A stretch of 64,000 nt of DNA from Trichomonas vaginalis G3 (GCF_026262505.1 NC_067205.1:13330001-13394000), one strand, 5' to 3'; counted from the first letter of the stretch, positions 1 to 11,153 are shown. The notes: generated by a model from the letters alone, not told the origin. Numbers and translations are program-made.

Positions 1-869
1 CTTTTGATGGATTGCTCGTGAAGAATATTATTTTTAATAGAATTTATATATTTTCGTCCTTCAAAGTCAAATTTAGGGAATTCATCAGATAAATGTTCAG
101 GAATCGTTGATGAAAATCGATAGCAATTCTTACTTCCGTCGTCTGAAAACACGTAGAAAACAATTCTTCGAAAACGAGCTCTGACTTCAGATGCTATTGT
201 ATATTTTAGCCCTCCTATTTCAGTACCAGTCATTGTTTTCTCACGAATCGAGAATTGATCGAGATGTTGATCAATAACTAAACAAATAATGGGATCAACA
301 TCTTTGAAATGGCATTTTTGTTGATTTGTGATTGGTACATAGTTATGTTTTGGAATATATTTACTAGAAAAAAGTTGTTTCTCTCCTAGAAACATTGTAA
401 ATGTGGTAGAACTACCATAAAAGTGGCGGACTATCTTTCTGATAACTTTATAAGTTGTTAACTTTCCTGTATAAGAAAATTTATAATTGATGATATAATT
501 TGAGGAGGTTTTATCTGATTTACTAGAATTTTCAATACTTTCTTCTGATACAACTGCTTCTTCTTTAACTGTTTCAGAATTTTGTTGTACTTGAACAATC
601 GATGGTTGATTAATTTGTTCTCGAATTATGTTCTGAGATTTACGTTGTGTTGTAACGGCTATTTCTTCACCATCGTTTGATTTGTCAACAATATTATCAT
701 TATTTTCGTCTTCAAAAACGACAGCCTGACGAGTATTTGGTTTAGAACGAGTTTTTCTTTTAACTTTTGGGTTTGATCTATTCTCTTTCTGTTTTTTCTC
801 TATTATAACTGGTAAATCATCGCTTTCTTCATCGCTTGAGCGCGGATCAAAGGTTATAGTTTTAATCAT
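1..869 (-). CDS. Partial protein with possible tubby-like C-terminal domain
   Basis: An open frame starts at an ATG at 867-869 on the minus strand and runs off the left edge of the window, giving about 289 codons without a stop. The first 110 or so residues are acidic, basic and low in complexity (DPRSSDEESDD, then KKQKENRS and KRKTRSKP), so probably disordered. The rest is a folded region ending in FDFEGRKYINSIKNNIL, which resembles the F-x-GR...S-x-KN signature near the end of tubby domains; tubby proteins bind phosphoinositides. This is a family match by eye only. An initiator-like TCATTTTC lies about 25 bases upstream of the ATG. The C-terminus is outside the window. Confidence 0.55.
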   Translation of the reverse strand, partial: MIKTITFDPRSSDEESDDLPVIIEKKQKENRSNPKVKRKTRSKPNTRQAVVFEDENNDNIVDKSNDGEEIAVTTQRKSQNIIREQINQPSIVQVQQNSETVKEEAVVSEESIENSSKSDKTSSNYIINYKFSYTGKLTTYKVIRKIVRHFYGSSTTFTMFLGEKQLFSSKYIPKHNYVPITNQQKCHFKDVDPIICLVIDQHLDQFSIREKTMTGTEIGGLKYTIASEVRARFRRIVFYVFSDDGSKNCYRFSSTIPEHLSDEFPKFDFEGRKYINSIKNNILHEQSIK

Positions 870-888
870 TTTGAAAATTTTGTAAAAA

Positions 889-896
889 GAAAATGA
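889..896 (-). promoter_or_regulatory. Initiator (Inr) of the leftmost gene
   Basis: On the minus strand TCATTTTC lies about 25 bases before the ATG at 869. It matches the trichomonad initiator pattern TCA(C/T)TTT, where transcription starts at the A. Confidence 0.4.
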
Positions 897-1249
897 TTTT
901 TACTTGAGTAAGTATGCAATATCATAATATCTAACTTTGAAAATTTTACAAATCGCCGATATATTTTACGGGCGCAGTCTCAATTATCGAAAAATTTGGT
1001 GCTAACGCAATTGTGATATAAGAAACAAATCCATATGCCCAGAGTCATGACACACTTTAAAATTTCATGCATGAATTTAAGTTATCTCATAAAAAGGTTA
1101 ATCTCATATTTCATTTTCTAGAAACCAACCTGAAAAATAGATTTTTATACTCTAAACTTATAGTATGCCTTACAAACCTTGTATTGCTTGCATTCAAGCC
1201 ACTGAATAAGACTATTTATACTCTGCTGGAATAGAAATTTAGATAGTTG

Positions 1250-1258
1250 TCACTTTTA
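1250..1258 (+). promoter_or_regulatory. Initiator (Inr) of the lectin gene
   Basis: TCACTTTTA, with its A at 1252, fits the trichomonad initiator exactly. It lies 21 bases before the ATG at 1271 and argues that the upstream in-frame TTG at 1247 is not the start, because that codon would precede the transcription start. Confidence 0.6.
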
Positions 1259-1270
1259 TTCCAAAATCCT

Positions 1271-2557
1271 ATGATGTTATTTTTTGCTTCTTTATCATTC
1301 TCAGTCACCAGTTCAGATCTTTCTCCTCCATATAAGCAAGACAATGAAGGAAAGATCAATTACTGGGAATTACGAGGTGGAGCTTTATTAGAAGATTCCA
1401 GCATCTTGCTTTCACCACCAATTCAATATACACGAGGTGGTGTATGGTCAGTGGTAGAAATCCCCAAGGATGATTTCTCAATCACTTACGATTTCAAGAT
1501 TTCAGAAGGAACACAAGGCGGCGGCCTTGGCTTTTGGTTTATTTCGGACTACGCAGCTTATGGTGAACTGTTTGGTGGTCCAGATACATTTAATGGATGC
1601 GCTCTTCTCGCAGGAATTAAAAAATTAGAATCATCTGATCGATTAGAATTACGCCTTTCATATGCTGAAAATGATGGCACAAAGAAAGTATCAGCAGGAG
1701 ACTTAGCTGCTGCCGATTATGTTTTACAATTCGATAACAGAAACCATATTATTCTGAAAATTGAATTCTTCCAAAACGAACTAGTCATTTCCGGAACATC
1801 TGACGGCAAAATAGAGAATATCGTCGAATTCTTCAGAGTACAACGCAGAATTGACATTACAGAAAATTATTTCGGTGTTACATCACAATCAGACATTTAT
1901 ACAAGCAGATTCGACCTATACTCAGTTTTATTCGATTTATACGAAAAATCAGACTCGCACAAGAGGAAAGCATCAGCTTCTGAGCCAAATCAACAAATGC
2001 ATTACACGCCTTCAGAAATGGGCAGATACAGATCGCCAATATTCCGAATTACCAACGAAGAAGCTGCTAGAAAAGAAAATGGAATACAAAAAGACGGTTC
2101 AAAAGATATAATTTTTGATATGATCGAAGAATTAACAGCTGCATCCCAAGAAGTTGCTTCATTCAAGGATGTCAATAGTATTATACGTAATAAAGTATCT
2201 GTTTACGCTTCAAAATGGCAGAAAAGAACAGTTTCTATGTTAGAAAGGGTCCAGAAGTCGAGAAACGTTACAGGAGCAACTTTGGAATTCACAAACCAAA
2301 TCATGAAATCATTTTCCGAAACACTTCGCCATTCAAGCTTAAAAACTATGAATAGAATTATTGATTTACAGCAACAATTGGCCGATGAAGCCGAAGGAGG
2401 TGTTGACCATTACGGAGAACTCGATGCCATCAAGGAATCAGCTACAGCAAGCATTACTAAAAACCTTACTTATATTTCGATCATAGAAATCGTTATTGTA
2501 GCGATTGCCTTTGTTCTGTTGCAGCTTCCATCATTCAGAAAGAAATTGACTAATTAA
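1271..2557 (+). CDS. L-type lectin-domain cargo receptor (ERGIC-53/VIP36-like)
   Basis: A type I membrane protein of 428 residues. It begins with a hydrophobic signal peptide (MMLFFASLSFSVTSSD). An L-type lectin fold follows at about residues 20-220, with the family hallmarks W-x-L-R-G-G-A, GGVWS, GGGLGFWF and FGG-x-D-x-F-NG. A predicted coiled stalk comes next, then one membrane span near the C-terminus (YISIIEIVIVAIAFVLL) and a short basic tail, FRKKLTN. In this family the luminal lectin domain binds high-mannose glycans on cargo moving between ER and Golgi. I chose the ATG at 1271 because it follows a good initiator and gives a clean signal peptide. The nearest animal families are ERGIC-53 and VIP36; I cannot tell which. 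Confidence 0.8.
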   Translation: MMLFFASLSFSVTSSDLSPPYKQDNEGKINYWELRGGALLEDSSILLSPPIQYTRGGVWSVVEIPKDDFSITYDFKISEGTQGGGLGFWFISDYAAYGELFGGPDTFNGCALLAGIKKLESSDRLELRLSYAENDGTKKVSAGDLAAADYVLQFDNRNHIILKIEFFQNELVISGTSDGKIENIVEFFRVQRRIDITENYFGVTSQSDIYTSRFDLYSVLFDLYEKSDSHKRKASASEPNQQMHYTPSEMGRYRSPIFRITNEEAARKENGIQKDGSKDIIFDMIEELTAASQEVASFKDVNSIIRNKVSVYASKWQKRTVSMLERVQKSRNVTGATLEFTNQIMKSFSETLRHSSLKTMNRIIDLQQQLADEAEGGVDHYGELDAIKESATASITKNLTYISIIEIVIVAIAFVLLQLPSFRKKLTN

Positions 2558-4104
2558 TTTTATATTTCTATCAATACTAAACACATAAATTATACATTTT
2601 TTCTTATTAATTATTAATTCTGTTTTTGAATGCTAAAGTTGGTATTTTTCGTTTCATTTCAGACTTTATTCTGAACAACAAACTCTCTTGCTTGAGCAGC
2701 TAAATGATTACAATATAAATCAAGTAATGATAGCTGAATAGCTGAATTTGATTTAAATCACTTCCAAATTTAAAAATCATATCAGCTCCATCTTATTAAT
2801 AAATCCCAGTTAATGTCTGTATTTTTTCCTTATTTCACGGAGATTGATTTGTTTTCATCTAGAGTAATTATACAGATTATATACATGAGTCCATATGGGT
2901 GCATATTGCTGTAGGAAATTTCCTATAAGTCTTTGTAGATGACCAGATAAAAGCACTTGAATTACCCCATAAATTGTGATGGTATGGATATATAAAACAC
3001 TAAGTCTGTAAACTGCATTGAAAGATAGTATCACTTACACAACTCCATAAACTCGATATAAAGATTACAACAATCTCTCAATAAAAAGAAAAATCGATTC
3101 GGATCAAAACTAATGTTAACACAGTTTGATGAAAGAACATTTGCAAATAGATATTGAGTAGGCTCTAATTGTTATTATTAGGTAATGAACTTTCTTTTTT
3201 TAACTTGAGCTTTCGGTAGAATTTTTAAACGGCAACATATTTGGACATAGCTGGGGAAAGTACAACACACAGTTTGAAATTTAATTAAAAACTGATCAGT
3301 ACAGTATGAAACTTGAATACGACAGATCGGTATGACTCTATTTATAATATATTATTCTTCAACTACAATTTAGATTTCCTTATGCACCACTCTCGGTTCA
3401 AAGCTGGTCGACAAAGCAATTCCAGAAACTGATGAAAAATAATCTATAAGCACATGTATTTCATTATTAGTTTTACCTTATATTTTAAAGACAATTTATC
3501 GCAATCCAAACTAACAAAACAACATCGAGAACGCTAAATATTATATATGAGAAAGTAAATGCATATGAAATATGCATTGAGCCAAGCGATAATAACAAAA
3601 GTTTTAAAAATCACAGCTTTGAAAGCAAGATATGCCATTTATGCTAAGATACACCAGATCAAGTATCGCACAAGATCACCGTTTTTATGACAAATGGATC
3701 CTCCATTTATTTTCTACGATCATACTCGGAATAATAATTATTTTTAAACCGCCATTAATATTAAACAAGATGTGCTACAGAAATACTCTTTGATGTTATA
3801 GCATATTTTTCAGCGGAACATCGATTTAACGTACTTCAACAAATCTGACGCTAAATTTATCGATAGCAACTATTCGATTTTGTAAAGAAAACGAAATCTA
3901 TTACCCTAGAAATCTGCGTATTTCGAATCAAAGCCGCATCGAAATTCCCACTTCCCATGATTGAGCACCTTTAACGTACATTTTTCCAAATATTGAAGAA
4001 CATTACTATCCAAGTTTGACTAACCATGAAAATAAGTGCTTAAAATTTTCTAAGAAAATATTTGAGAACAATGGCGGGCTTTTTGAATTGTCACATTTTT
4101 AAGA
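2558..4104. other. Intergenic, AT-rich
   Basis: I see no gene, tRNA or clear repeat here; every frame is cut up by stops. The region just before the Myb gene holds its initiator. Confidence 0.6.
4091..4100 (+). promoter_or_regulatory. Initiator (Inr) of the Myb gene
   Basis: TCACATTTTT lies 14 bases before the ATG at 4105. It is close to the trichomonad initiator and implies a leader of about 12 bases. Confidence 0.5.
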
Positions 4105-4923
4105 ATGGATGTTACAGCTCTGGCGCCCACAAGAGCGCGTCGTCAAACAGTCCACCTTACAACTAATGCCACATGGACTAAAGAAGAAGATGACCTTCTA
4201 ACTCAAATCGCTTCATCATCAGAGAATATTGCTTGGAGCGTTGTTGCAAAACTATTCCCAAATAAGACTGCGCCTCAATTAGCAGGTAGATGGGAGAAAG
4301 TACTTGATCCTCATTTGATAAAAGGATCATGGACTCGAGAAGAAGATGAAATTATTATTGATTTTGTAGCAAAGAATGGAGATAAAGATTGGGCAAAACT
4401 TGCACTTCTTCTCAAAGGTAGAACTGGTAAACAATGCCGTGAGAGATTCAAAAACCACCTCGATCCTAACGTAGCAAAGAATTCTTGGACTGAAGAAGAA
4501 GATAACAAACTCATTGAACTTCACGCCAAATTCGGCAACTCATGGACAAAGATTTCGCACTACTTCGAAGGAAGAACAGATAACTGCATCAAGAATAGAT
4601 GGAACAGTACTCTTAAGAAACGCCTTGAAAGAATAGAAAAAGGTGAACCTCTAGTCATGAAACGCGGTCGTAAACCTAAGAATGTCAAAGTTAATATGCC
4701 TAAACCAGATTTATCCTCGACATCGTCAACAGGAAACTCTGTTTGCTCATCACCTTTACGTCCATTTGATGGAAAGCGTATCATTATTGATTTAGTTCCA
4801 ATTACAGATAATATTTCTATTATTCAAGCACGTTGCGATAGTAATAAATCGCCAAAACCATTAAATAGTCTTGAAGAGAATAGGAAAGGTCTTTTAGCGC
4901 TTATTGGAGCTACTACTAATTAA
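4105..4923 (+). CDS. Three-repeat Myb (R1R2R3) DNA-binding protein
   Basis: 272 residues with three tandem Myb repeats: R1 about 24-67 (W24, W44, W63), R2 76-118 and R3 128-171. Each has spaced tryptophans or aromatics, and R2 and R3 end in the recognition helices GRTGKQCRERFKNHL and GRTDNCIKNRWNSTL. R2 and R3 are close to animal and plant c-Myb and should bind an AACNG-type site. R1 is the most diverged. After residue 185 comes an AT-hook-like RGRKPKN and a serine-rich tail. Trichomonads have very large Myb families, several of which act as core-promoter or iron-response factors; which role this one has is not visible. The gene stands alone, with over 1.5 kb of empty DNA on both sides. Confidence 0.9.
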   Translation: MDVTALAPTRARRQTVHLTTNATWTKEEDDLLTQIASSSENIAWSVVAKLFPNKTAPQLAGRWEKVLDPHLIKGSWTREEDEIIIDFVAKNGDKDWAKLALLLKGRTGKQCRERFKNHLDPNVAKNSWTEEEDNKLIELHAKFGNSWTKISHYFEGRTDNCIKNRWNSTLKKRLERIEKGEPLVMKRGRKPKNVKVNMPKPDLSSTSSTGNSVCSSPLRPFDGKRIIIDLVPITDNISIIQARCDSNKSPKPLNSLEENRKGLLALIGATTN

Positions 4924-6515
4924 TTTCTATTTGTTTTATTCTTATTTTGTTTATCGATTAATAATTTTCACTTCTAAACTTTCTTTTATTATGTTTTTGA
5001 CTTTAAATGTGATGTTATTTCTAATCATATACTCTCATTCTTCTAATAAGATATTAGATTTTCCTGGAAAAATATGAGTTTCACAAACATCATGCCACAG
5101 ATGTTAAATTTTGGAGTTTTAATGCTATTTAAATATGCCAGAACTTCAATGGGTTATAAATTGAAACATTGTTTCAATATTGTTTTAATTATAGATGTGT
5201 GTAGCTGATTTTATGTTAAAACTCATATAGTTATGCTTATGGATTAGGTTATTTTAGAGATTTTATAGAGAATTTGAAATTTGATTTTTAGAAGTGTATC
5301 AACTCTAACCATCATATCTAAGCTAAACTTGTTTCAACGATTAATGTTCATCCATAGAGCATCTTAATAATGCAGTTGTACATATATATTACCTCATAAT
5401 TTTCTGGATCTTTAGATCAAGTTTCCATTAATACTTCAATACCTACCTGCTTATATATTGGATAATGCATATAAATAAATAGAAAAGAATAAGTATTAAC
5501 TTTGATCATTGATTTTTGATATTTAGTGAAAATAATATCCCTCTATTAAGGAATAACAATTCTACAAAGTCTGATTATAATAATATATTTTCTAAAGATA
5601 GCATCCTATGTAGATAAATATTGTTTAATATTTAGAATTTGGAATTATAAAAATTTGTTTATGCATAAAAACATTTCCAACAAGTTAAAAATACTATATT
5701 AGAAATGTTTGGCATTATTTTGTCAAAGACTTAATCAAATTACCAAGATAATTTATGGCAAATATACAATTTGTTCAGTAATTATTTTTTTGGAAAAATA
5801 CAACTTACACAATCCATGTCGTGAAGGGTGTATGCCAAAATTATAGCATGGATGTTTTTTTATATTATGATGATAGGTATTGGGAATTGTGATGGATCTT
5901 ATGTGGTGTAAAGTGAATATTATTGTAAATTATTTCTGAGTATGAACTAATAAAAGGAAAATACTATTCAGCCACTAAATTGAAATTCAAAAATTCAATT
6001 TCAAGAACTATTATTAAAGACTTGTAAACACTTTCTGATTCTAAAATCATTCTTAGCCAATAAAAAGTTCTTTCAAGAATGTTTCTGCATGAAAGTTCAC
6101 ATTCCCATTTGTAATAAGATTTTTGCACTTTTCTAATTTGCCGCGTCAAATGTCAGGCGGGAGGCTATCAACTAATTAAAGATTATATAATGGTATTATA
6201 TAATGGATTAAAAATACGATAGAATGTCAGGCGAAAATGAGGGGAAAAGTGAGAAAAAGTGGCTTTTCAGTTTTTAATTTTTAGTTGATACACCTCTTGA
6301 TTTTTGGATTTGTTTGTGTCTTATATGGATCAATAGATAATTATTTAGAGGAGCTTTAGCTATGCTTAAACATGGTTTCAAATCAAGTAGCCAATCTTCC
6401 ATCAAACAAAAAATTCCATACAAATCGTGTTATTCCGGAATTGGTAGAGTAAAAATAATTCCCAATAGACAAACTATTTATAATTCACATCAAATTAGGA
6501 AATTAAAATCTGGCG
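4924..6515. other. Intergenic, AT-rich, with a possible transposase relic
   Basis: No intact gene. On the minus strand 5964-6149 holds a frame of about 60 codons without an ATG. It reads like the end of a bacterial-type DDE transposase (RNILERTFYWLR, then a leucine-rich tail), comparable to the 'ERTF-WL' glutamate motif of IS4/IS5 families. If real it is a short broken relic. Confidence 0.4.
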
Positions 6516-6526
6516 TCATCATTTTG
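6516..6526 (+). promoter_or_regulatory. Initiator-like site of ELP1
   Basis: TCATCATTTTG holds two overlapping TCAT cores about 55-60 bases before the first ATG at 6580. The fit to the TCAYTTT initiator is fair. Confidence 0.35.
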
Positions 6527-6579
6527 CCCTCAAAATTATAGTGAGGCGCTCCGACGATTATTGTAAACCAAATTTTAGA

Positions 6580-9500
6580 ATGTTGAATATCCATTTAACT
6601 AATCATACGTTCAAGCCATTCGAGCATAAGATTGAGGAATATCTCCCATTCCAATACTTAGGAGAATGGAGAACGAAATTCGAAACAGAAACAAAGGAAA
6701 TTCAAATTGTTGACATTTCTTACTCCGAAGCACTCAAAGCTCTTGTTATCTTTACACAAAAAGAGATTCGTATCGTAGAGCTTCACAATGACACAACAAT
6801 TGTTCCAATTCCAGAAGGCAACGTTGTTTGTGCCGAATTGAACAATGGAGGCGACTTTGCATTCATTTCCACAGATGCACATCCATACCTTGTTGAGCTT
6901 GAAACCAAAGAATTTACTAAAATTGAAGGAATTGAAGGCATTATCCAACATATTGCTTTCCGTGACGACAACAAGTTCATTGCCGTTGCCACAGACAAGC
7001 AGCTCCTCTCTATTGACCAGAACAAGCAAATCCACGGCAAGCATTCTCAAGATAACATCACAGGAATCACATGGAACCCAGCAGGCACGTGGATTGCAGT
7101 TTCTTCAGGCAAGAACGTCAGATTCTTCGAAAAGAACTGCGAACATCGTACAGGAATCGAGTTTGATACAGAATTATCCACAATCCAGTGGGGAAAGGAG
7201 AAAGACATTGTTGCAGTCGGTGATAAAACAGGCTACATACACTTCCTCTATACAAAGAACCGCAAATGGTACAAGAAATTCATGATTAATACTTCATTTG
7301 TCGGATATCTTAACTGGAGCACTCCATACGTCCTTGAATACCGTAACCAACAAGGTATTGGCCATCTTACCATCAACAACGTTGTCGACAGCAACGAAAA
7401 CGACATATTTGTTGTTGAATCTAACAATGTCTTCATTTCACATTGGTCCAAGGCCCTGATTCCTCCACCACTCGCCCACGAATCCAGGGAATTCGATTCC
7501 CAAGTCACTTGTTTGGGAATTTCCAATGAAAAAGTTGCTGTTTTCACTATGCACAAATTACAGTTCATTGATGACACAGAGACATATGATTTACCAATGG
7601 CTCCTGTCCAAACAGCAACTTTCCGTGGTGGAAAATTGCTATTTGCCGCTGATTCCCATTTATTCGAATTTGACAATGGAAAGATCACAGAACTTAACAA
7701 TACTAATGGCTTCATCTCATTCCTCACACCGAACTACACAGTTTACAAGGGCGCGAAGCTTGTAAACGCATCTGACAACAAATTCACCATTTTAGCAGAT
7801 TATATATACGCATTTACAGACAACGATGGTCAGAAGGTCATGCAAATGATGCTTGGCGACCTCATTGTCGATGGTGCAACAGAATCATCGAATGTCTACT
7901 CGTATCTTGCTACAGGCAAGCTTATCGCATACACACACGACATCAGCAAGTTCACTGTTAAGTACTACGATGAAAAGCATACACGCGGAATCGAGAATTA
8001 CGCTCATGTTTTGTATTTCAACCGTAAACTGTATTCCATTGTTACTCAGATGCAGCGCGGTAACACGGAGACCAACGCCCCACACGTAATTGTCGAGCAC
8101 GAGGTCAAATCCCTCATCAAAGAGCACAAATACAACGATACCTTGTTTATCTCTAAGAGATACCAAGTTCCGTTCACCCGTATCATCAGGTTAGGCGAAG
8201 TCAGTATCCCAGAGCTCCTCCAGCAAGTTCCAGATTCAAAGCTCAGACCATTTATCTCAGTCTTAACTTGCATTCCTCCAAAAAGTGACACCCCACCAAA
8301 AAGTGACGAAGAACACAAAGAACGCGAGAGAGAAATTATGGAATGTGCTGAAAACAAATCCTTTGTGTACAAGATCCTCAGCCACCTGTTTTCCATTGAA
8401 TTCAACGACAAAACAGAATGGAAACCAGAATTCGCTGAATCGAAACTTGCAATTTCATTTTTCTCTGTTGCATCCATCTGTTTCGTTCTCCTAGACAAGA
8501 GTGTCAATGCCGTAGCCTTCGCTTGCCAAATGAAAGACCCGCAAACTTCAAAACAAGCATTGGATTTCCTTTTGACACTTTTCGACGCCGATAACTTATT
8601 TGACATTTCCATGAGAACATACGATACAAAGACCATTGCAACAGTTGGCCATTACACAATGAGAGAGCCAAGTTTGTTCATTCCAATGCTTGAGAAATTC
8701 AACAAAATGCCACGTGATCTTATGATCGCCAAGATCCACAACAAACTCGGTGATTACGGAACAGCTGTGAAGTACTACGCGAAACTCGATGACCAGAGAT
8801 ACGTCACAAAGGCAAGGGATATCTGTCTCAGAGAGAAATGCTTCGACGAAGGATTGGAATCCTTCAAGAGAGGTTCAGAAGAATGGTTAGAAATTCTCAA
8901 ACAAAAACTCGAACAACTCGAGGCAGACAAGAAGTACAAAGAAGTTGCAATCCAAGCAATTTCTTCCAACAACGAAGATATCATCCTTAAATACATCAAC
9001 GCTATTTGTTTGGCAGGAAATCACGAACTCGCTCGCAGAAGAATTTCCAAAGAAAACTACAATAAAATTTTCGAAGTCTTGAAGAAACAAAAGAAGACTG
9101 AAGAAGCGGCATTCTTCTGTTTGAACTATTTGGATGACCAACCAACAGCAGGAGGATTATTCTTGAGTGCACAGATGTACGACATGGCTGAGAAATGCGG
9201 AGTTCCTGTTGAGAAAATCGCAGATTCCGCTTACAAGTACTTGAGTAATCTCTACAAGAGAAATGCAAAACTCGCACAAGATTTGCATGAACAGTTTGAA
9301 CAGACAAAGAAGAAAGAGGAAACACATCATCCTGACAGTTCAAAGCGTAGTGGAAAGAAGAAAGAAAGTAGAGGTCTTCCTGCAATCATCTCTAAGTTGG
9401 AGCCATTGTTACCAACACAGAAAGATGACGAAAGATTAACTCTCGCTCAAACTTATTTGACAATGGTCGACAGAAATGATGACGCAAAGGAACTCAAGCA

Positions 9501-9606
9501 GCTCTACAACGCAATGGCAAGAGCTGTCTATCCAATACCTTCTTTGCCTGAAGGTCAAAAACCTTTAGTTCCTGAATACCTCAAACCAACTTTTGGTTAT
9601 AGTTGA
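6580..9606 (+). CDS. ELP1: Elongator complex protein 1 (ELP1/IKAP)
   Basis: The scaffold subunit of Elongator, which modifies wobble uridines of tRNAs in the cytosol. The protein is 1008 residues, short for the family (about 1,300). The N-terminal half is WD/beta-propeller-like (for example WNPAGTWIAVSSGKNVRFF and a short IPPP linker near residue 300). The C-terminal half is helical TPR-like. The clearest match is about residues 665-800, where LFDISMRTYD, then the PSLFIPMLEKFNKM block and KLGDYGTAVKYYAKL align by eye with human IKAP (LYDHSLGTYD, the PKEYLPFLNTLKKM block, and YEKAIGHLSKCG). A lysine-rich stretch (KRSGKKKE) near residue 925 sits where IKAP has its basic tRNA-binding motif. The open frame extends back to a GTG at 6541, but the first ATG is at 6580. 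Confidence 0.85.
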   Translation: MLNIHLTNHTFKPFEHKIEEYLPFQYLGEWRTKFETETKEIQIVDISYSEALKALVIFTQKEIRIVELHNDTTIVPIPEGNVVCAELNNGGDFAFISTDAHPYLVELETKEFTKIEGIEGIIQHIAFRDDNKFIAVATDKQLLSIDQNKQIHGKHSQDNITGITWNPAGTWIAVSSGKNVRFFEKNCEHRTGIEFDTELSTIQWGKEKDIVAVGDKTGYIHFLYTKNRKWYKKFMINTSFVGYLNWSTPYVLEYRNQQGIGHLTINNVVDSNENDIFVVESNNVFISHWSKALIPPPLAHESREFDSQVTCLGISNEKVAVFTMHKLQFIDDTETYDLPMAPVQTATFRGGKLLFAADSHLFEFDNGKITELNNTNGFISFLTPNYTVYKGAKLVNASDNKFTILADYIYAFTDNDGQKVMQMMLGDLIVDGATESSNVYSYLATGKLIAYTHDISKFTVKYYDEKHTRGIENYAHVLYFNRKLYSIVTQMQRGNTETNAPHVIVEHEVKSLIKEHKYNDTLFISKRYQVPFTRIIRLGEVSIPELLQQVPDSKLRPFISVLTCIPPKSDTPPKSDEEHKEREREIMECAENKSFVYKILSHLFSIEFNDKTEWKPEFAESKLAISFFSVASICFVLLDKSVNAVAFACQMKDPQTSKQALDFLLTLFDADNLFDISMRTYDTKTIATVGHYTMREPSLFIPMLEKFNKMPRDLMIAKIHNKLGDYGTAVKYYAKLDDQRYVTKARDICLREKCFDEGLESFKRGSEEWLEILKQKLEQLEADKKYKEVAIQAISSNNEDIILKYINAICLAGNHELARRRISKENYNKIFEVLKKQKKTEEAAFFCLNYLDDQPTAGGLFLSAQMYDMAEKCGVPVEKIADSAYKYLSNLYKRNAKLAQDLHEQFEQTKKKEETHHPDSSKRSGKKKESRGLPAIISKLEPLLPTQKDDERLTLAQTYLTMVDRNDDAKELKQLYNAMARAVYPIPSLPEGQKPLVPEYLKPTFGYS

Positions 9607-9708
9607 AACCAAAAATTTATATATATATATATTAGAATTTTATTTTTATTATTTTCTTTTTTTGATAAAAAAAATTATTTTATTTAAAGGTGCACTTTAA
9701 CCTACTAT
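9607..9708. other. 3' flank of ELP1
   Basis: Very AT-rich, with a short (TA)n run at 9620-9633 and poly-A/T tracts. No gene. Confidence 0.5.
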
Positions 9709-10373
9709 ATATATTGTTGTAAACAGAAATTCATCAAAAGTGACACCTCAGAAAAGCTAAAATATTGAATTTTTGGAACTTTTGATAGAGCACGTTTTTA
9801 AATATTAATTAAAGTAAATGTATATTTTGTAAAGATTCTTTTTAATAAAAAAATAAAATTTTGAAGAAGAACACAAAATCTTCTGAAAAATAATATCACA
9901 TAAACTCATATTATTTTCTAATATATAACTATTTTATATAAAAATCAAATTCAATGATCTTAAAAGCGAAGGATAAACCTCAAAATTTACGAATATAATG
10001 AGTGGGAATATAATGCTTATCTATCATAAAACCATATGAAATATCAATTTTTGCTTTACGCCTATTCCCACTCATTATATTCGTAAATTTTGAGGTTTAT
10101 CCTTCGCTTTTAAGATCATTGAATTTGATTTTTATATAAAATAGTTATATATTAGAAAATAATATGAGTTTATGTGATATTATTTTTCAGAAGATTTCAT
10201 TCTATATGCCTATGAAAAGTACTCTCAAAACTAACTTTTCCTAATTATAATTAAATCTAGAATATTGTATTATGCTTAGTATTATTTCATTTTTCTCATT
10301 CAATTTAGAATTTACAAATGTCAAAAAATTGAGAGCTGTCACTTTTGATGAATTTCTGTTTATTACAATATAT
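9709..10373. mobile_element. Fold-back/MITE-like element with nested inverted repeats
   Basis: Outer inverted repeats of 37 bp lie at 9709-9745 and 10337-10373 and match at 35 of 37 positions. Inside is a second, perfect inverted repeat of 135 bp (9876-10010 and 10063-10197) around a 52-base loop. There is no coding potential. The flanks are compatible with a TA duplication, but AT-richness makes this weak. It could be a non-autonomous DNA transposon or a palindromic duplication. Confidence 0.5.
9876..10197. repeat. Perfect inverted repeat, 135-bp arms, 52-base spacer
   Basis: The arms 9876-10010 and 10063-10197 are exact reverse complements in the given sequence. An RNA across it would fold into a long perfect hairpin. 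The total identity implies recent origin or gene conversion. Confidence 0.9.
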
Positions 10374-11095
10374 CTATTTTAATAGCAGAAAAGTATAGTG
10401 ATTTATGATTACTTTTTCCCGATCAAAATTATTAGCTTCTGATCTTAGAAAATTGTATTTGATTCAAAAGAGGCTGCTTAGTTAGCAATAGATAGTCTTA
10501 ACAATCATCTATTTTGAGGATGTAACTTGAATGTATAACCGAAGAGTGAAAATAGCCCAGGAATTGAAATACAAAAACTTGCTGAAGCATGCGAAGAAGG
10601 AAATATTGAACTTGTGTGTCAAAAAAAAATTGAGAGAATGTCAGAAAGTGGTAAGTACACCTCTCTTCTTTTTCCTATGGTGTACTTTTTTTTATTTCTG
10701 AGATGATCATAAAAACAACAAATCCTTGCTTTGATAGTAAAATACTATAATAACCACATTCGTTACTAATAATAATAATGTGTCTGTAAAACACTGTACA
10801 TGGTGGTTTTTAATAACTTTTTACAGACAACAAATATCAGCTTTTCACCTAATCAATCAAGAAGTATAGTTAGATATGTCAAAAAATTTCATGCAATTAT
10901 CACTTTCTGACAAGATCATAAAGAATCAATATATCTTTATTTTAATAGCAGGAAAGCATTACAGCCATACTAGGTACTATATAATGATTCTTGATTACTT
11001 TTTCCAGACCAAAAATATTAATTTCTCATCTTATTTATAAAGCTTGAGTGTCAAAAAAATTGAGAGAATGTCAAAAAGAATTTAACATATTTTCC

Positions 11096-11144
11096 CGGAC
11101 TTTTCAGAGAATTGAGCTCAGGCTCAATTCTCTGAAACAGTCCG
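11096..11144. repeat. Hairpin (49 bases)
   Basis: CAGAGAATTGAG pairs with CTCAATTCTCTG across a six-base loop. An outer CGGACT/AGTCCG stem is separated by a small asymmetric internal loop. Confidence 0.7.
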
Positions 11145-11153
11145 AAGAAATAT

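Noticed and set aside
1851-2111. 86-codon frame inside the lectin gene
   Set aside because: Alternative frame of a supported gene.
6658-9385. Several long minus-strand frames across ELP1
   Set aside because: Shadows of ELP1 codon bias; no domain or start support.
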